Positions 46,978 to 57,071 of a stretch of DNA of 64,000 nt are shown here, piece by piece. The translations under genes and the position numbers were made by a program. Position 1 is the stretch's first letter; each line of letters starts with the position of its first letter. Origin of the DNA: CAVSIS01 sp963814875. GTDB lineage: Bacteria; Acidobacteriota; Thermoanaerobaculia; Thermoanaerobaculales; Sulfomarinibacteraceae. The notes under the pieces were generated by a model. The model had not been told where the DNA came from. It saw only the letters and a program-made list of their open reading frames with translations, and searched no databases. The stretch is from NCBI GenBank assembly GCA_963814875.1, contig CAWFFJ010000021.1, forward strand, positions 62,001 through 126,000, read 5' to 3'.

Positions 46978-47727
46978 CTAGAGCTTCATCCGCTTGAAGA
47001 TCGGCTCAGGGATGGTGCGGATGACGAGCATGATGAAGCGCCAGAACCAGGGTGTGTAGAGCACGTTGCGGTGGCGCCGGATGGCCCGCTCGATGTCCCG
47101 CGCGACCTTCTCGGGCGAGGCGAGCAGGGGAGAGCGCGGGTCGACCACACCCTGGGTCATGGCGGTGTCGACGAAGCCGGGCTTGACGGTAAGGACGTGG
47201 ACGCCTTTCGGGGCGAGCCGGTTGCGCAGCCCAGACAGGTACGCCGACAGGCCTGCTTTGGCGCTGCCATAGATGAAGTTCGACTGCCGGCCGCGGTCTC
47301 CCGCGACCGAGGAGACGGCCGCGATCCAGCCGTGCCCCTGCTCCTCGAGGTGAGCCGCTGCGAGGTCGAGCAGCACCACCGGGGCGACCAGGTTGACCTC
47401 GAGGGCGGCCCGCGCAGCGTCCGGCTCACGGTACGCGAGTTCCTGGTCGGGAAGGGTGCCGAAGCACAGCACGACGCCGTCGAGCGCATCCCCCGCCGCC
47501 TCCAGGCAGCGCGCGAGGAACGCTGGGTGGGTGTCCGGGTCGAGGGCGTCGAAGGCGAGCGACTCGGTTGTCGTCCCGCTGCGGGTCGAGAGGTCCGCGG
47601 CGAGCGTCGCGAGCGCCTCAACGTCCCGCGCGGCGAGGATGAGCCGGTCGCCGCGGGCGGCCAGTAGGCGGCACAGGGCGCGAGCGATGCCTGAGGTGGC
47701 GCCGAGGACGAGGACCGTTTCGCTCAT
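46978..47727 (-). CDS. dprE2: DprE2-like short-chain dehydrogenase (polyprenylphosphoryl-2-keto-pentose reductase)
   Basis: 249 aa SDR. Cofactor motif VLGATSGIA at residues 6-14, catalytic Ser in AAVSSVAG and YGSAKAG (YxxxK). The C-terminus NVLYTPWFWRFIMLVIRTIPEPIFKRMKL is like that of DprE2. ATG at 47727 overlaps the stop of the DprE1-like gene (ATGA). In mycobacteria DprE1 oxidises and DprE2 reduces C2 of decaprenylphosphoryl-ribose, giving decaprenylphosphoryl-arabinose. The linkage here supports the same pair reaction on a polyprenyl phosphate; chain length and product are inferred. Confidence 0.82.
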   Translation of the reverse strand: MSETVLVLGATSGIARALCRLLAARGDRLILAARDVEALATLAADLSTRSGTTTESLAFDALDPDTHPAFLARCLEAAGDALDGVVLCFGTLPDQELAYREPDAARAALEVNLVAPVVLLDLAAAHLEEQGHGWIAAVSSVAGDRGRQSNFIYGSAKAGLSAYLSGLRNRLAPKGVHVLTVKPGFVDTAMTQGVVDPRSPLLASPEKVARDIERAIRRHRNVLYTPWFWRFIMLVIRTIPEPIFKRMKL

Positions 47728-49100
47728 GGCTCCTCCACGATCCCGAGGCGCCGGGCCTGGGACGATATGAAGCGGTGGTTCGGGTCGAGGCGGGCCTTGA
47801 CGGAACGGAACGCGGACAACGTGGGGTACATGGCGGCAAAGGCCTCGGCGGTCGTGAGCGCATCCTTGGCGAGGTAGAGCCGTCCACCGTGGCGGAGCAG
47901 GATCTCGTCCAGTCGGCGCGCGAACCGGCGAAGCGGCTCTCCGGTGTTGGGCAGGTCGAGCGCGAGGGTGTGCCCGGGCTCGAGGTAGGAGAGCATCCCG
48001 CCGCTTGCCGGTCCCGTTGTCTTGAGCACCGACAGGAACGAGGCCGCCCGCGCCTCGGAGATGGCGCCGAGCAGCTCGACCAGGCCGCGGCGGGATGTCG
48101 CCGGGGGCAGCAGAGCCTGGTACTGGACGAAGCCGCGGCGGCCGTAGACGCGGTTCCAGTCGGCGATCCCGTCGAGAGGGTGGAAGAAGGACCGTGCATC
48201 GACGATCTTCGTCCCAGTCCCGTGGGTGGCGTAGTACGCGGTGTTGAACGCCCTGACTGTCAGAGGATTGAGAGTGATTGACGGCAACTGGAAGGGGATT
48301 GAGAGGGCGAGACCACGGGGCGGGCGAAGCGGCTGCGCCTTGGCGCGTGCCGGCAGCTCCTCGAGGGTCGCCTCGTCGCCGAACATGAGCACCGAGCGGC
48401 CGAGGGAGCGTCCCTGTGCCAGGCAGTCCACCCAGGCCACGGAGTACGGAGAAGCGTTGGCGGTACTTTCGAAGCGCTCGAGGGTCTCGTCGAGGTCCCG
48501 GGTGCGCAGCTCGGTGACTCGGCAGTAGGCCGTCTCGATCGGCTTGAGCCGGATCCGAGCCGCGGTCACGATCCCGGTCAGGCCCATGCCGCCTACCGTC
48601 GCCCAGAAGGCCTCGGGCTCGCTGTCGCGCGAGCAGCGCAAGGCTTCGCCCGAGGCAAGCATCAGGTCGAGGTCGACCAGGCAGCTCGCGAAGGAACCGA
48701 CCTGGTGGTGGTTCTTGCCGTGCACGTCGGCCGCGATGGCGCCGCCGACGGTGACGAAGCGGGTGCCGGGCATGACCGGTAGCGTCCATCCGCGCGGGAC
48801 GAAGGTGTCGAGAATGTCGCCCAGGCTCACCCCGCCCTGGCACGAGAGAACGCCCGATCCGGGATCGAAGTCGATCAGGGCGTCGAGGCGCGTGAGGTCG
48901 ACCACGAGGCCGCGCTGGTTCAGTGCGGAGTCGCCGTAGGCACGGCCGAGCCCGCGCGGGATGAGTGAAGCGCCGGTCTCGTCAGCGATCATCGGCGTGA
49001 GCCGCGACCGCGAGTCGGGACGGGCCACTCGGCAGCGCTCGCGCGGCAGGTTGCCCCAGCCGCTCAGCTCGACGGTCGTCCCGGGATGCGCCTGGACCAC
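47724..49100 (-). CDS. dprE1: DprE1-like FAD-dependent oxidoreductase
   Basis: 458 aa. VAO/PCMH-type FAD domain in the N-terminal half (IPRGLGRAYGDSALNQRG, MPGTRFVTVGGAIAADVHGKNHHQVGSF) and a DprE1-type C-terminus (HGGRLYLAKDALTTAEAFAAMYP) with the catalytic Lys at K412. The position of mycobacterial Cys387 (in VCVDFP) is Ala380 here (LALDLP). GTG start at 49100, 9 nt after the UbiA-HAD stop. Oxidises C2 of polyprenylphosphoryl-ribose with DprE2 as partner (inferred from pairing). Confidence 0.87.
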   Translation of the reverse strand: MVQAHPGTTVELSGWGNLPRERCRVARPDSRSRLTPMIADETGASLIPRGLGRAYGDSALNQRGLVVDLTRLDALIDFDPGSGVLSCQGGVSLGDILDTFVPRGWTLPVMPGTRFVTVGGAIAADVHGKNHHQVGSFASCLVDLDLMLASGEALRCSRDSEPEAFWATVGGMGLTGIVTAARIRLKPIETAYCRVTELRTRDLDETLERFESTANASPYSVAWVDCLAQGRSLGRSVLMFGDEATLEELPARAKAQPLRPPRGLALSIPFQLPSITLNPLTVRAFNTAYYATHGTGTKIVDARSFFHPLDGIADWNRVYGRRGFVQYQALLPPATSRRGLVELLGAISEARAASFLSVLKTTGPASGGMLSYLEPGHTLALDLPNTGEPLRRFARRLDEILLRHGGRLYLAKDALTTAEAFAAMYPTLSAFRSVKARLDPNHRFISSQARRLGIVEEP

Positions 49101-49109
49101 CCCGCGCCC

Positions 49110-50570
<1,461 letters not shown>

Positions 50571-50776
50571 CGTTCGGCCCGAATCCTACCATCGCTGAGG
50601 CATCGAGAGTCAGGGCGCGGGAGTGTTTCGTCGGCGAGGTGTGCTCTGCGAAGGGCGGTGGGGCAGGGTGCCTCGAAGTGCCGGGGTCCGGGAGGGGGCG
50701 GTCCTCTGGCTTCGGCCGTGCTTGGATCGAGAGACAGCGGTACGATCACTGTGGTGCGGTTCAAAGGGGACTGGTC

Positions 50777-51871
50777 ATGACGCTCGAACGGAGGACCGGT
50801 ATCAGGCTGATCGTCGCTGGGTTGCTGGCGAGCGTGGCGGCGGGCTGCGCGTCGACGACCTTCCCGTGGCTCACCGCGAGCTACTACGGCCAGAGCCCCG
50901 AGGCCGCGCTGACCGTGCTCGACGTCCTCCCCGTGGCCGACCGCGACGCTGTTCTCGCCACGATGGAGGAGTCGATGATCCGGCTCGAGCTGGGCGACTA
51001 CCAGCGCAGCCGGGAGGTCGCGTTGCGGGGTCTGGATTGGCTCGACAACGGTGCCGGCGAACCGACAGCGCCTCAGAATTTTTTCCGTGGCGAGTCGTTC
51101 GAGCGGGTGTGGCTCGCCACCGTCGTGATGCTGGACTCCTTGGCGCGACAGGACGAGAAGCATGCCGCCCACGACGCCGAGCGCGTCCTGGCCGGAATCC
51201 GGTCGTCCGATTGTGCGCCGTGCGCCTTTGCCTTCAGCCGCTGGACCGCAGCCCTCGCCCTCGCCCGGGTCGGTCGCGTCGAAGAGGCGCGAGGAGCCCT
51301 TGCCGAAGCTGTGCGCGCGAAACCCGATCAACCGTTCCTGCTCGCCGAGCTGGCCCGCCTCGGCGGCCTGCCGGACCTCGCATCGGGCCTTCTCCTGCTG
51401 CCCGGGCCGGAGGGCTCGACGCCGGAAGGGGGGCCGCGGGAGCTGGTCGTCCTGCTGTTGCTCGGCGCCGGGCCGGACAAGGTCGTGGTCGACGCTCCGG
51501 GCCCGGACGGCGCACCGACGTCGCGCCTGCGCTTTGTCGCCTCGGCCTGGGATACGGGCGAGGTCGGGGTGGTTGCGACCGACACGGGGGAGGTTCATCC
51601 CGCGGTGGTTCTGACCGACATGACCGAGCTTGCCGAGGCGAGCCTCGAGTCGCGCCTCGGTGCCGGAGACCTCGCCGGCGACGGCGACCTGCGGACCTGG
51701 TCGACGCTTCCGGCAACCTGCCAGGCGGTGCGCCTGGCCCTGCCGGGGACGGCAGGCTGGGTGGAGCTGACGGTCGTCGACGACGCGGGCGAGACCGTCT
51801 CCGAAGAGATCGTAGAGCTGCCGTCGCAGTGGCGCACGGGCCCCCTGTTCGTGGTGCGCCGGGTGCCGTAG
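50777..51871 (+). CDS. Lipoprotein of unknown function
   Basis: 364 aa. MTLERRTGIRLIVAGLLASVAAGC is a lipoprotein signal (lipobox VAAGC); ATG at 50777 is preceded by AAAGGGGA. The mature part has TPR-like helices (AALTVLDVLPVADRDAVLATMEES..LGDYQRSREVALRGLDWL; FAFSRWTAALALARVGRVEEARGALAEAV) and a beta-rich C-terminal half. It resembles COG3014-type lipoproteins in layout, which is a weak link. Single gene, divergent from the DprE operon. Confidence 0.65.
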   Translation: MTLERRTGIRLIVAGLLASVAAGCASTTFPWLTASYYGQSPEAALTVLDVLPVADRDAVLATMEESMIRLELGDYQRSREVALRGLDWLDNGAGEPTAPQNFFRGESFERVWLATVVMLDSLARQDEKHAAHDAERVLAGIRSSDCAPCAFAFSRWTAALALARVGRVEEARGALAEAVRAKPDQPFLLAELARLGGLPDLASGLLLLPGPEGSTPEGGPRELVVLLLLGAGPDKVVVDAPGPDGAPTSRLRFVASAWDTGEVGVVATDTGEVHPAVVLTDMTELAEASLESRLGAGDLAGDGDLRTWSTLPATCQAVRLALPGTAGWVELTVVDDAGETVSEEIVELPSQWRTGPLFVVRRVP

Positions 51872-51942
51872 CAGCGCGTGCCGCAGAGCCGGGCGACCGT
51901 CCTTGAATCGTGTGACCGCGGTCGGGGGCTCTACGGTACGCG

Positions 51943-51973
51943 CCTCCTAAATCGGCTGCGCCGATCTTGGAGG
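51943..51973 (-). repeat. Mini-hairpin family copy 4 (extended stem)
   Basis: Minus-strand core AGATCGGC-GCA-GCCGATTT (51949-51967), extended outward by CCTCC/GGAGG pairing; 12 of 14 stem positions pair. It sits in the 283-nt gap between the lipoprotein and the GNAT-like gene, which otherwise shows nothing. Confidence 0.6.
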
Positions 51974-52154
51974 CAGATTGTGGGTGGGGTGAGGTGGCAA
52001 GGGCGGTGGACAGCCCATCGGCGCCTGCTCAGAGCACAGGAGGTCGTCTGCTTCGGCTACGTCCAAAGCGATCTGACGGCAGGCGATGCGGTGTGCGCAG
52101 CGAGATGGCCAGCGTTGCGTGCGGGTCGGGGTCGAGGCGTCGTAGACTGGGCGT

Positions 52155-53099
52155 GTGAGTATCGACCGGCGCTACGAGCGGATCGCGCGCAGCCTGAGCA
52201 CGTTGGAGCTGGTAGGTGACGAGGGCCCAGACCTGATCGCGGAGCTGCTGCCCGCCTCTCCTGCGGCGGAGGGCGCGCGACCGGGGTGCTTCGCCGGCTT
52301 CTACAGCCGCACCGGCATCGAGCGCGCTCTCGACGCCTACGGCGTCACGGCCGCGATCCAACGGGCCGGGTTCGACGGCGCCGAGGTCGCGATCAGTTTC
52401 GACGACGCCGGGCGGCACCGCCTCCAGGTCGTCGTCGGTGGACGGGAGCACGATGACCACCGCCTGATCGACCTGGTCATCCAGCTGCGGCGCGTGCGGG
52501 AGGCGGCGATCACCGGCGACGAGGCGACCGCGCGCCCGTTCGACGTCCTGGTTGTCGACTGGCTGTGTCTGCAGAACCCGCGAGCGAGCTTCAGCAAGCA
52601 ACGTCCGCAGCTTCCGGGCCAGCTTCATCCGGGTCTCGGCATCGGTCGGGTTGTGCACAACATGATCCTGCTCATGGCCAGAAGGCTCAACCGGGCCGGG
52701 GTGATCAACGTTCCGCGGCACCTCCATCTGGCAGTTTTCTACGAGCGCTTCGGCTACCGCTACCTGTGCGAGACCCACCAGTCAGAGGTCTCGGCGGTGA
52801 CCCGCGCACTGCGCGGAGTCCCTCCAGCGGTGTCGAGCTGGGCGGCGGAGCGGGGCTGCATCAAGGTGGGCCGCAACGGCGCGCCGCCGGCGACCTGGGT
52901 CTATCAGCCGGTTGAGATGATTGCACCGGTGAGCCAGGATCTGGAGGCCCTGCTCGCGCGGCGCGGGGGTTGGCTGCGCCGGTTGGTGGCGCCCTCTCTA
53001 CACCTCGAGGTGGAGCTCGACGCGGCGGAGCTGGCGGAGTCTCTGCGGCGCGACCCCGTCCCCGGCCTCGACCCGGACGAGATCATGGTTCTCGCCTAG
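52155..53099 (+). CDS. GNAT-like protein of unknown function
   Basis: 314 aa. GTG at 52155. The stretch PGLGIGRVVHNMILLMARRLNRAGVIN..PRHLHLAVFYERFGYRYLCE (about residues 158-210) resembles the acetyl-CoA loop and C-terminal FYERFGF element of GNAT N-acetyltransferases. The N-terminal ~150 residues are not recognised. Its 3' end shares 4 nt with the convergent amidotransferase gene. No confident function. Confidence 0.55.
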   Translation: MSIDRRYERIARSLSTLELVGDEGPDLIAELLPASPAAEGARPGCFAGFYSRTGIERALDAYGVTAAIQRAGFDGAEVAISFDDAGRHRLQVVVGGREHDDHRLIDLVIQLRRVREAAITGDEATARPFDVLVVDWLCLQNPRASFSKQRPQLPGQLHPGLGIGRVVHNMILLMARRLNRAGVINVPRHLHLAVFYERFGYRYLCETHQSEVSAVTRALRGVPPAVSSWAAERGCIKVGRNGAPPATWVYQPVEMIAPVSQDLEALLARRGGWLRRLVAPSLHLEVELDAAELAESLRRDPVPGLDPDEIMVLA

Positions 53100-53806
53100 C
53101 CTGCGGCGAGATCCGCGAAACGGCGCAGGACCTGGGTGCCGAGCCTCGAAGGCACGATCTCGGCGAGCAGGCGTTCGACGTCGAGTCCCTCGTTCGCGAG
53201 CCGCTCGCGGCGCGCCTCGAGGTAGGCCCGCATCACCTCGGGGCTGAACTCGGGGTGGAACTGGACGCCCCAGGAAGACCCGACCCGAAAGGCGTGGTTC
53301 GGGTCAAGTACGCTCGAGGCCAGCGCCGCTACCCCGCGCGGCAGCGCGACGACGCTCTCGACGTGCGTGGTCTGGACCGGGGTCGGTGAAGGGCTTCCGT
53401 TGAGCAGCGGGTCGGTGGCGGCGGCCGGAGAGAAGGTAAGCCCTACGGTGCCGACCTCGCGGCCGCGCGGGTTGGCTGCCACTCGGCCGCCGAGCGCGTG
53501 GGCCAGGAGCTGGTGGCCGTAGCAGATCCCGAGCACCGGCAACCCAAAAGAAACCGCGTCGGCAAGCCAGTTGGCCGTCCGCTCGCTCCACGGTTCGCGC
53601 GAGGTGACCATCGCGGAGGAGCCGGTGACGATCGCTCCCGCCAGCGCGCGCGGAGCGGGGAGCCGGCCGCCCTCCTGAACGTTGCAGACCTCGATCGGCG
53701 GCGATCCGGGACCGAGGCCGTCCGCGATCCAGTCCTCGAAGTCGCCGAGGCGTGCAGACACGATCGAGTCTGCACGGCCGGTCTTGACGATGAGCAGAGG
53801 CGGCAT
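53096..53806 (-). CDS. Class I glutamine amidotransferase (GATase1, GMP synthase-like)
   Basis: 236 aa stand-alone GATase domain. The nucleophilic Cys is in GICYGHQLLAHALGG (elbow), with His-x-Glu in WGVQFHPEFSPEV completing the triad. AGAIVTGSSAMVTSREPW forms the oxyanion region. Stand-alone members hydrolyse glutamine or gamma-glutamyl compounds. Overlaps the GNAT-like gene tail by 4 nt. Confidence 0.87.
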   Translation of the reverse strand: MPPLLIVKTGRADSIVSARLGDFEDWIADGLGPGSPPIEVCNVQEGGRLPAPRALAGAIVTGSSAMVTSREPWSERTANWLADAVSFGLPVLGICYGHQLLAHALGGRVAANPRGREVGTVGLTFSPAAATDPLLNGSPSPTPVQTTHVESVVALPRGVAALASSVLDPNHAFRVGSSWGVQFHPEFSPEVMRAYLEARRERLANEGLDVERLLAEIVPSRLGTQVLRRFADLAAG

Positions 53807-53827
53807 GGCGCTCCCTAGGTGACGAAA

Positions 53828-53855
53828 CGCGGGCCCGCACGGCGCCGGGCCCGCG
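53828..53855 (-). terminator. GC-rich hairpin after htpX (possible terminator)
   Basis: Perfect 10-bp arms CGCGGGCCCG / CGGGCCCGCG with an 8-nt loop, 14 nt downstream of the htpX stop on the minus strand. Followed by GTTTCG, a weak T-tract. Confidence 0.45.
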
Positions 53856-53869
53856 AGTCCACGACAGCT

Positions 53870-54769
53870 TCAGGCGGCGTCGCGCAGGCGGGCGATGCGC
53901 TCGTCAAGCGGGGGGTGGGTGGCGAACAGCATGCGCAGGCCGCGCCCCTTGCCGCCGGCGATCTTGAGGGTGGCGAGGGCCTCCTTGCGGTTGTCGACCA
54001 GACCGGTGGTGCGCTTGAGGGCCTCGAGCGCCGACACCATGCTGTCTCGGCCGGCGAGCCGGGCCCCTCCGGCGTCGGCCCTGAACTCGCGAATCCGCGA
54101 AAAGAACGCCACTACGATGAAGCCGAGGACCGAGAGTGCGATTTCGAGCACCATCGTCAGCATCCACTGGATCATGAACGACGGGCCGCTGTCGTCGCGG
54201 CGCAGGAACTGGGCCACGGCGAAGGCGATGACCCGTGCGAAGAACATCACGAAGGCGTTGATGACGCCCTGGATCAGGGTCATCGTGACCATGTCACCGT
54301 TGGCGACGTGGGTGATCTCATGGCCGAGCACGCCTTCGAGCTCGCGGCGGTCCATGCGGCGAAGGATGCCGGTCGACACCGCGACCAGGGCGCGGGCGCG
54401 GGTCGGACCGGTGGCGAAGGCGTTGACCTCCGGTGACTCGTAGATCCCGACCTCGGGCATCTTCGGGAGTCCGGCGGCGCGCGCCAGGTTGTGAACGTCC
54501 GCGACCAGCTGCCGAGCGGCCGGATCGGTGGTGTTCGGGTCGATCACCTTTACGCCCATGGTCCACTTCGCCATCTTGCGGGACAGCGCGAGCGAGATCA
54601 GCGAGGCACCCATGCCCCAGAGCACACAGAACACCATCAGCGAGCGGTAGTCGATGCCTTGAGCGGTGAGATAGGGTTGCAGACCGAACAGGCTCATGGT
54701 GAGGCTGATCGTGACCAGAATCAGCAGGTTGACTGCGAAGAACAGGAAGATGCGTTTGGCGACGCCCAT
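53870..54769 (-). CDS. htpX: HtpX-family membrane zinc metalloprotease (M48B)
   Basis: 299 aa. Two N-terminal TMs (about 7-60), HEXXH as H150-E-I-T-H154 (VLGHEITHVANGD), third ligand E228 in REFRADA and two further TMs at about 160-225. Degrades misfolded inner-membrane proteins. ATG at 54769 has AAAGGAG upstream. Length and layout match the family. Confidence 0.93.
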   Translation of the reverse strand: MGVAKRIFLFFAVNLLILVTISLTMSLFGLQPYLTAQGIDYRSLMVFCVLWGMGASLISLALSRKMAKWTMGVKVIDPNTTDPAARQLVADVHNLARAAGLPKMPEVGIYESPEVNAFATGPTRARALVAVSTGILRRMDRRELEGVLGHEITHVANGDMVTMTLIQGVINAFVMFFARVIAFAVAQFLRRDDSGPSFMIQWMLTMVLEIALSVLGFIVVAFFSRIREFRADAGGARLAGRDSMVSALEALKRTTGLVDNRKEALATLKIAGGKGRGLRMLFATHPPLDERIARLRDAA

Positions 54770-54996
54770 GTGGCGCTCCTTTCGGCTCCCTCGCGTGCCT
54801 CAACGCGGATCGGAAGCGTGGGATTTCCGGCTCCGCGGAGCGCACGGATTGTAGCTCGGACCCGTCCGGAGCGGGGGAACAATCCGAGCGAGCTTGAGTC
54901 CCTCAGCGCCTCCCTGCTGTGGGCACCGATCACACCGGCGGAGACGAGCGTGTCGCTGAGCCCGAAGCCGGCCACCCCCGTCCCCTGAGCAACCGC

Positions 54997-55015
54997 CCAT
55001 GCGCGCAGCGCATCA
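54997..55015 (-). repeat. Mini-hairpin family copy 5
   Basis: Minus strand TGATGCGC-TGC-GCGCATGG: the inner 6 bp pair perfectly, the outer 2 do not. Confidence 0.5.
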
Positions 55016-55055
55016 CGAGGAGCCCTTGGCGCCCGGCCGGGGCTCTAGGGGAAGG

Positions 55056-55074
55056 GGATGAGCACGGCTCATCC
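55056..55074 (+). repeat. Mini-hairpin family copy 6
   Basis: GGATGAGC-ACG-GCTCATCC: perfect 8-bp arms with a 3-nt loop, the same GGAT..ATCC frame as copies 1 and 2. Confidence 0.75.
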
Positions 55075-55226
55075 ATAGCAGCCCGCAGAGCAGGGGCCCC
55101 CGGCAGCGCCTCGACATCCTGGCAGCCGTCAAGGGCCCATGGCCGGCGGGCTGCTCGGTGCTATCCTGATGGCGCCCCGGGCGGGCTTCTCCCGCTCACT
55201 CCCGGCCAAGCGAGGATCCCGCGTCG

Positions 55227-57071
55227 ATGGCGCGTCAGCGAATCGAGTACGACGAAGAGGCGATCAAGACCCTGGACGCGCTGGAGCATATCCGGCTGCG
55301 CACGGGGATGTACATCGGCCGCATCGGCGACGGTTCCAACCCGGCGGACGGCATCTACGTCATGCTCAAGGAGGTCGTCGACAACTCGGTCGACGAGTTC
55401 ATCATGGGGCATGGTCGGCGGGTCGAGATCCGCCGCGACGGCAGCGAGATCTCGGTGCGGGACTTCGGCCGCGGCATCCCGCTCGGCAAGGTCGTCGACT
55501 GTGTTTCCAAGATCAACACCGGCGGCAAGTACAACGACGACGTGTTCCAGTTTTCGGTCGGGCTCAACGGCGTCGGCAACAAGGCGGTCAACGCGCTGTC
55601 CTCCGACTTCGAGGTGATCAGCTATCGCGACGGCGCCTTCAAGCGCGCCGCCTTCCGTCAGGGCAGGATGCTCCTCGAGGAGGACGGCAAGGACCGCAAG
55701 GCCCCGAACGGGACCTTCATCCGCTTCGTTCCGGACGCCGAGATCTTCAAGACCTACGACTGGCGCGAGGACTACATCGAGCACCGGCTGCGCTACTACT
55801 GCTACCTGAACAGCGGCCTGACCCTCGAGTACAACGGCCACAAGTTCATCAGCCGCAACGGCCTCGCGGACCTCCTCGCCGAGGAGCTCGGCGAAGAGGG
55901 CAGCCTGTACGAGATCGCGCACTTCCGCCTCGAACGGCTCGAGTTCGCGTTCACCCACACCCACGCCTACGGCGAGACCTACTTCAGCTTCGTCAACGGC
56001 CAGTACACCAACGACGGCGGGACCCACCAGAGCGCCTTCCGCGAGGGCGTGCTCAAGGGCGTCAACGAGTTCGCCAAGCACGCGTTCTCCGGCGAGGATG
56101 TACGCGACGGCTTCATCGGTGCGGTCGCGATCAAGCTCCAGGATCCGGTGTTCGAGAGCCAGACCAAGAACAAGCTGGGCTCGACCGAGGTCCGCTCGTG
56201 GATCGTCAACGACGTCCGCGAGCAGGTCGTGCTGTGGCTGCACAAGAACCCGGAAGCCGCCGGCGCGCTGCTCGACAAGGTGCGCAACAACGAGCGCGTG
56301 CGCAAGGAGCTGGCGTCGATCAAGAAGGAGGCCCGCGAGCGCGCCAGAAAGGTCGCGATCCGGATCCCGAAGCTGATCGACTGCAAGGTGCACTGCGACG
56401 ACGCCAAGGGTGCGCGCCGGGACGAAACAACCCTGTTCCTGACCGAAGGCGACTCGGCCGGCGGGGCGATGATCCAGGCCCGCGACGTCCAGACCCAGGC
56501 GATCTACTCGCTCAAGGGCAAGCCGCTCAACACGCACGGGCTCGGGCGCGAGGCGATCTACAAGAACGAGGAGCTGTACAACATCATGCGCGCCCTCGGC
56601 ATCGAGGATGGTCTCGAGGGCCTGCGCTACAACCGGGTGGTGATCGCGACCGACGCGGACGTTGACGGGATGCACATCCGCAACCTGCTGCTCACGTTCT
56701 TCCTGCGCTACTTCGAGGACCTGGTCATCACCGGGCACGTGTTCATCCTCGAAACGCCTCTGTTCAGGGTCCGCAACAAGAAGGAAACCCACTACTGCTA
56801 CACGGAAGCCGAGCGCGACGAGGCCGCGGCCCGTGTCAAAGGGGCCGAGATCACCCGCTTCAAGGGGCTCGGCGAGATCAGCCCGCGCGAGTTCAAGCAG
56901 TTCATCGACAACGACGACCGCCTGGTGCCGGTGACCGTGCGCTCGATGGGCGAGGTGAAGAAGGCCCTGGACTTCTACATGGGCAAGAACACTCCCGAGC
57001 GTAAGGAGTTCATCGTCAACAACCTGATCGCAGACATCGCGACCGTCGATGAGACCACGTCGAGCCCCTGA
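55227..57071 (+). CDS. parE: DNA topoisomerase IV subunit B
   Basis: 614 aa. GHKL ATPase domain (LEHIRLRTGMYIG, EVVDNSVDEF, DFGRGIP, VGLNGVGNKAVNAL), transducer, then TOPRIM (LFLTEGDSAGG, TDADVDGMHI) and the C-terminal KGLGEISPREFKQFI. With ParC it relaxes and decatenates DNA using ATP. The length (shorter than GyrB at about 800 aa) and pairing with a ParC-like partner favour topoisomerase IV over gyrase. The stop overlaps the ParC start (57071). ATG at 55227 from the conserved N-terminus. Confidence 0.9.
   Translation: MARQRIEYDEEAIKTLDALEHIRLRTGMYIGRIGDGSNPADGIYVMLKEVVDNSVDEFIMGHGRRVEIRRDGSEISVRDFGRGIPLGKVVDCVSKINTGGKYNDDVFQFSVGLNGVGNKAVNALSSDFEVISYRDGAFKRAAFRQGRMLLEEDGKDRKAPNGTFIRFVPDAEIFKTYDWREDYIEHRLRYYCYLNSGLTLEYNGHKFISRNGLADLLAEELGEEGSLYEIAHFRLERLEFAFTHTHAYGETYFSFVNGQYTNDGGTHQSAFREGVLKGVNEFAKHAFSGEDVRDGFIGAVAIKLQDPVFESQTKNKLGSTEVRSWIVNDVREQVVLWLHKNPEAAGALLDKVRNNERVRKELASIKKEARERARKVAIRIPKLIDCKVHCDDAKGARRDETTLFLTEGDSAGGAMIQARDVQTQAIYSLKGKPLNTHGLGREAIYKNEELYNIMRALGIEDGLEGLRYNRVVIATDADVDGMHIRNLLLTFFLRYFEDLVITGHVFILETPLFRVRNKKETHYCYTEAERDEAAARVKGAEITRFKGLGEISPREFKQFIDNDDRLVPVTVRSMGEVKKALDFYMGKNTPERKEFIVNNLIADIATVDETTSSP

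Larger units (their letters stand above)
54770..55226. other. 457-nt divergent intergenic region
   Basis: Between htpX (minus) and parE (plus). Contains mini-hairpins at 54997-55015 and 55056-55074. No gene or clear promoter was recognised. Confidence 0.6.
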
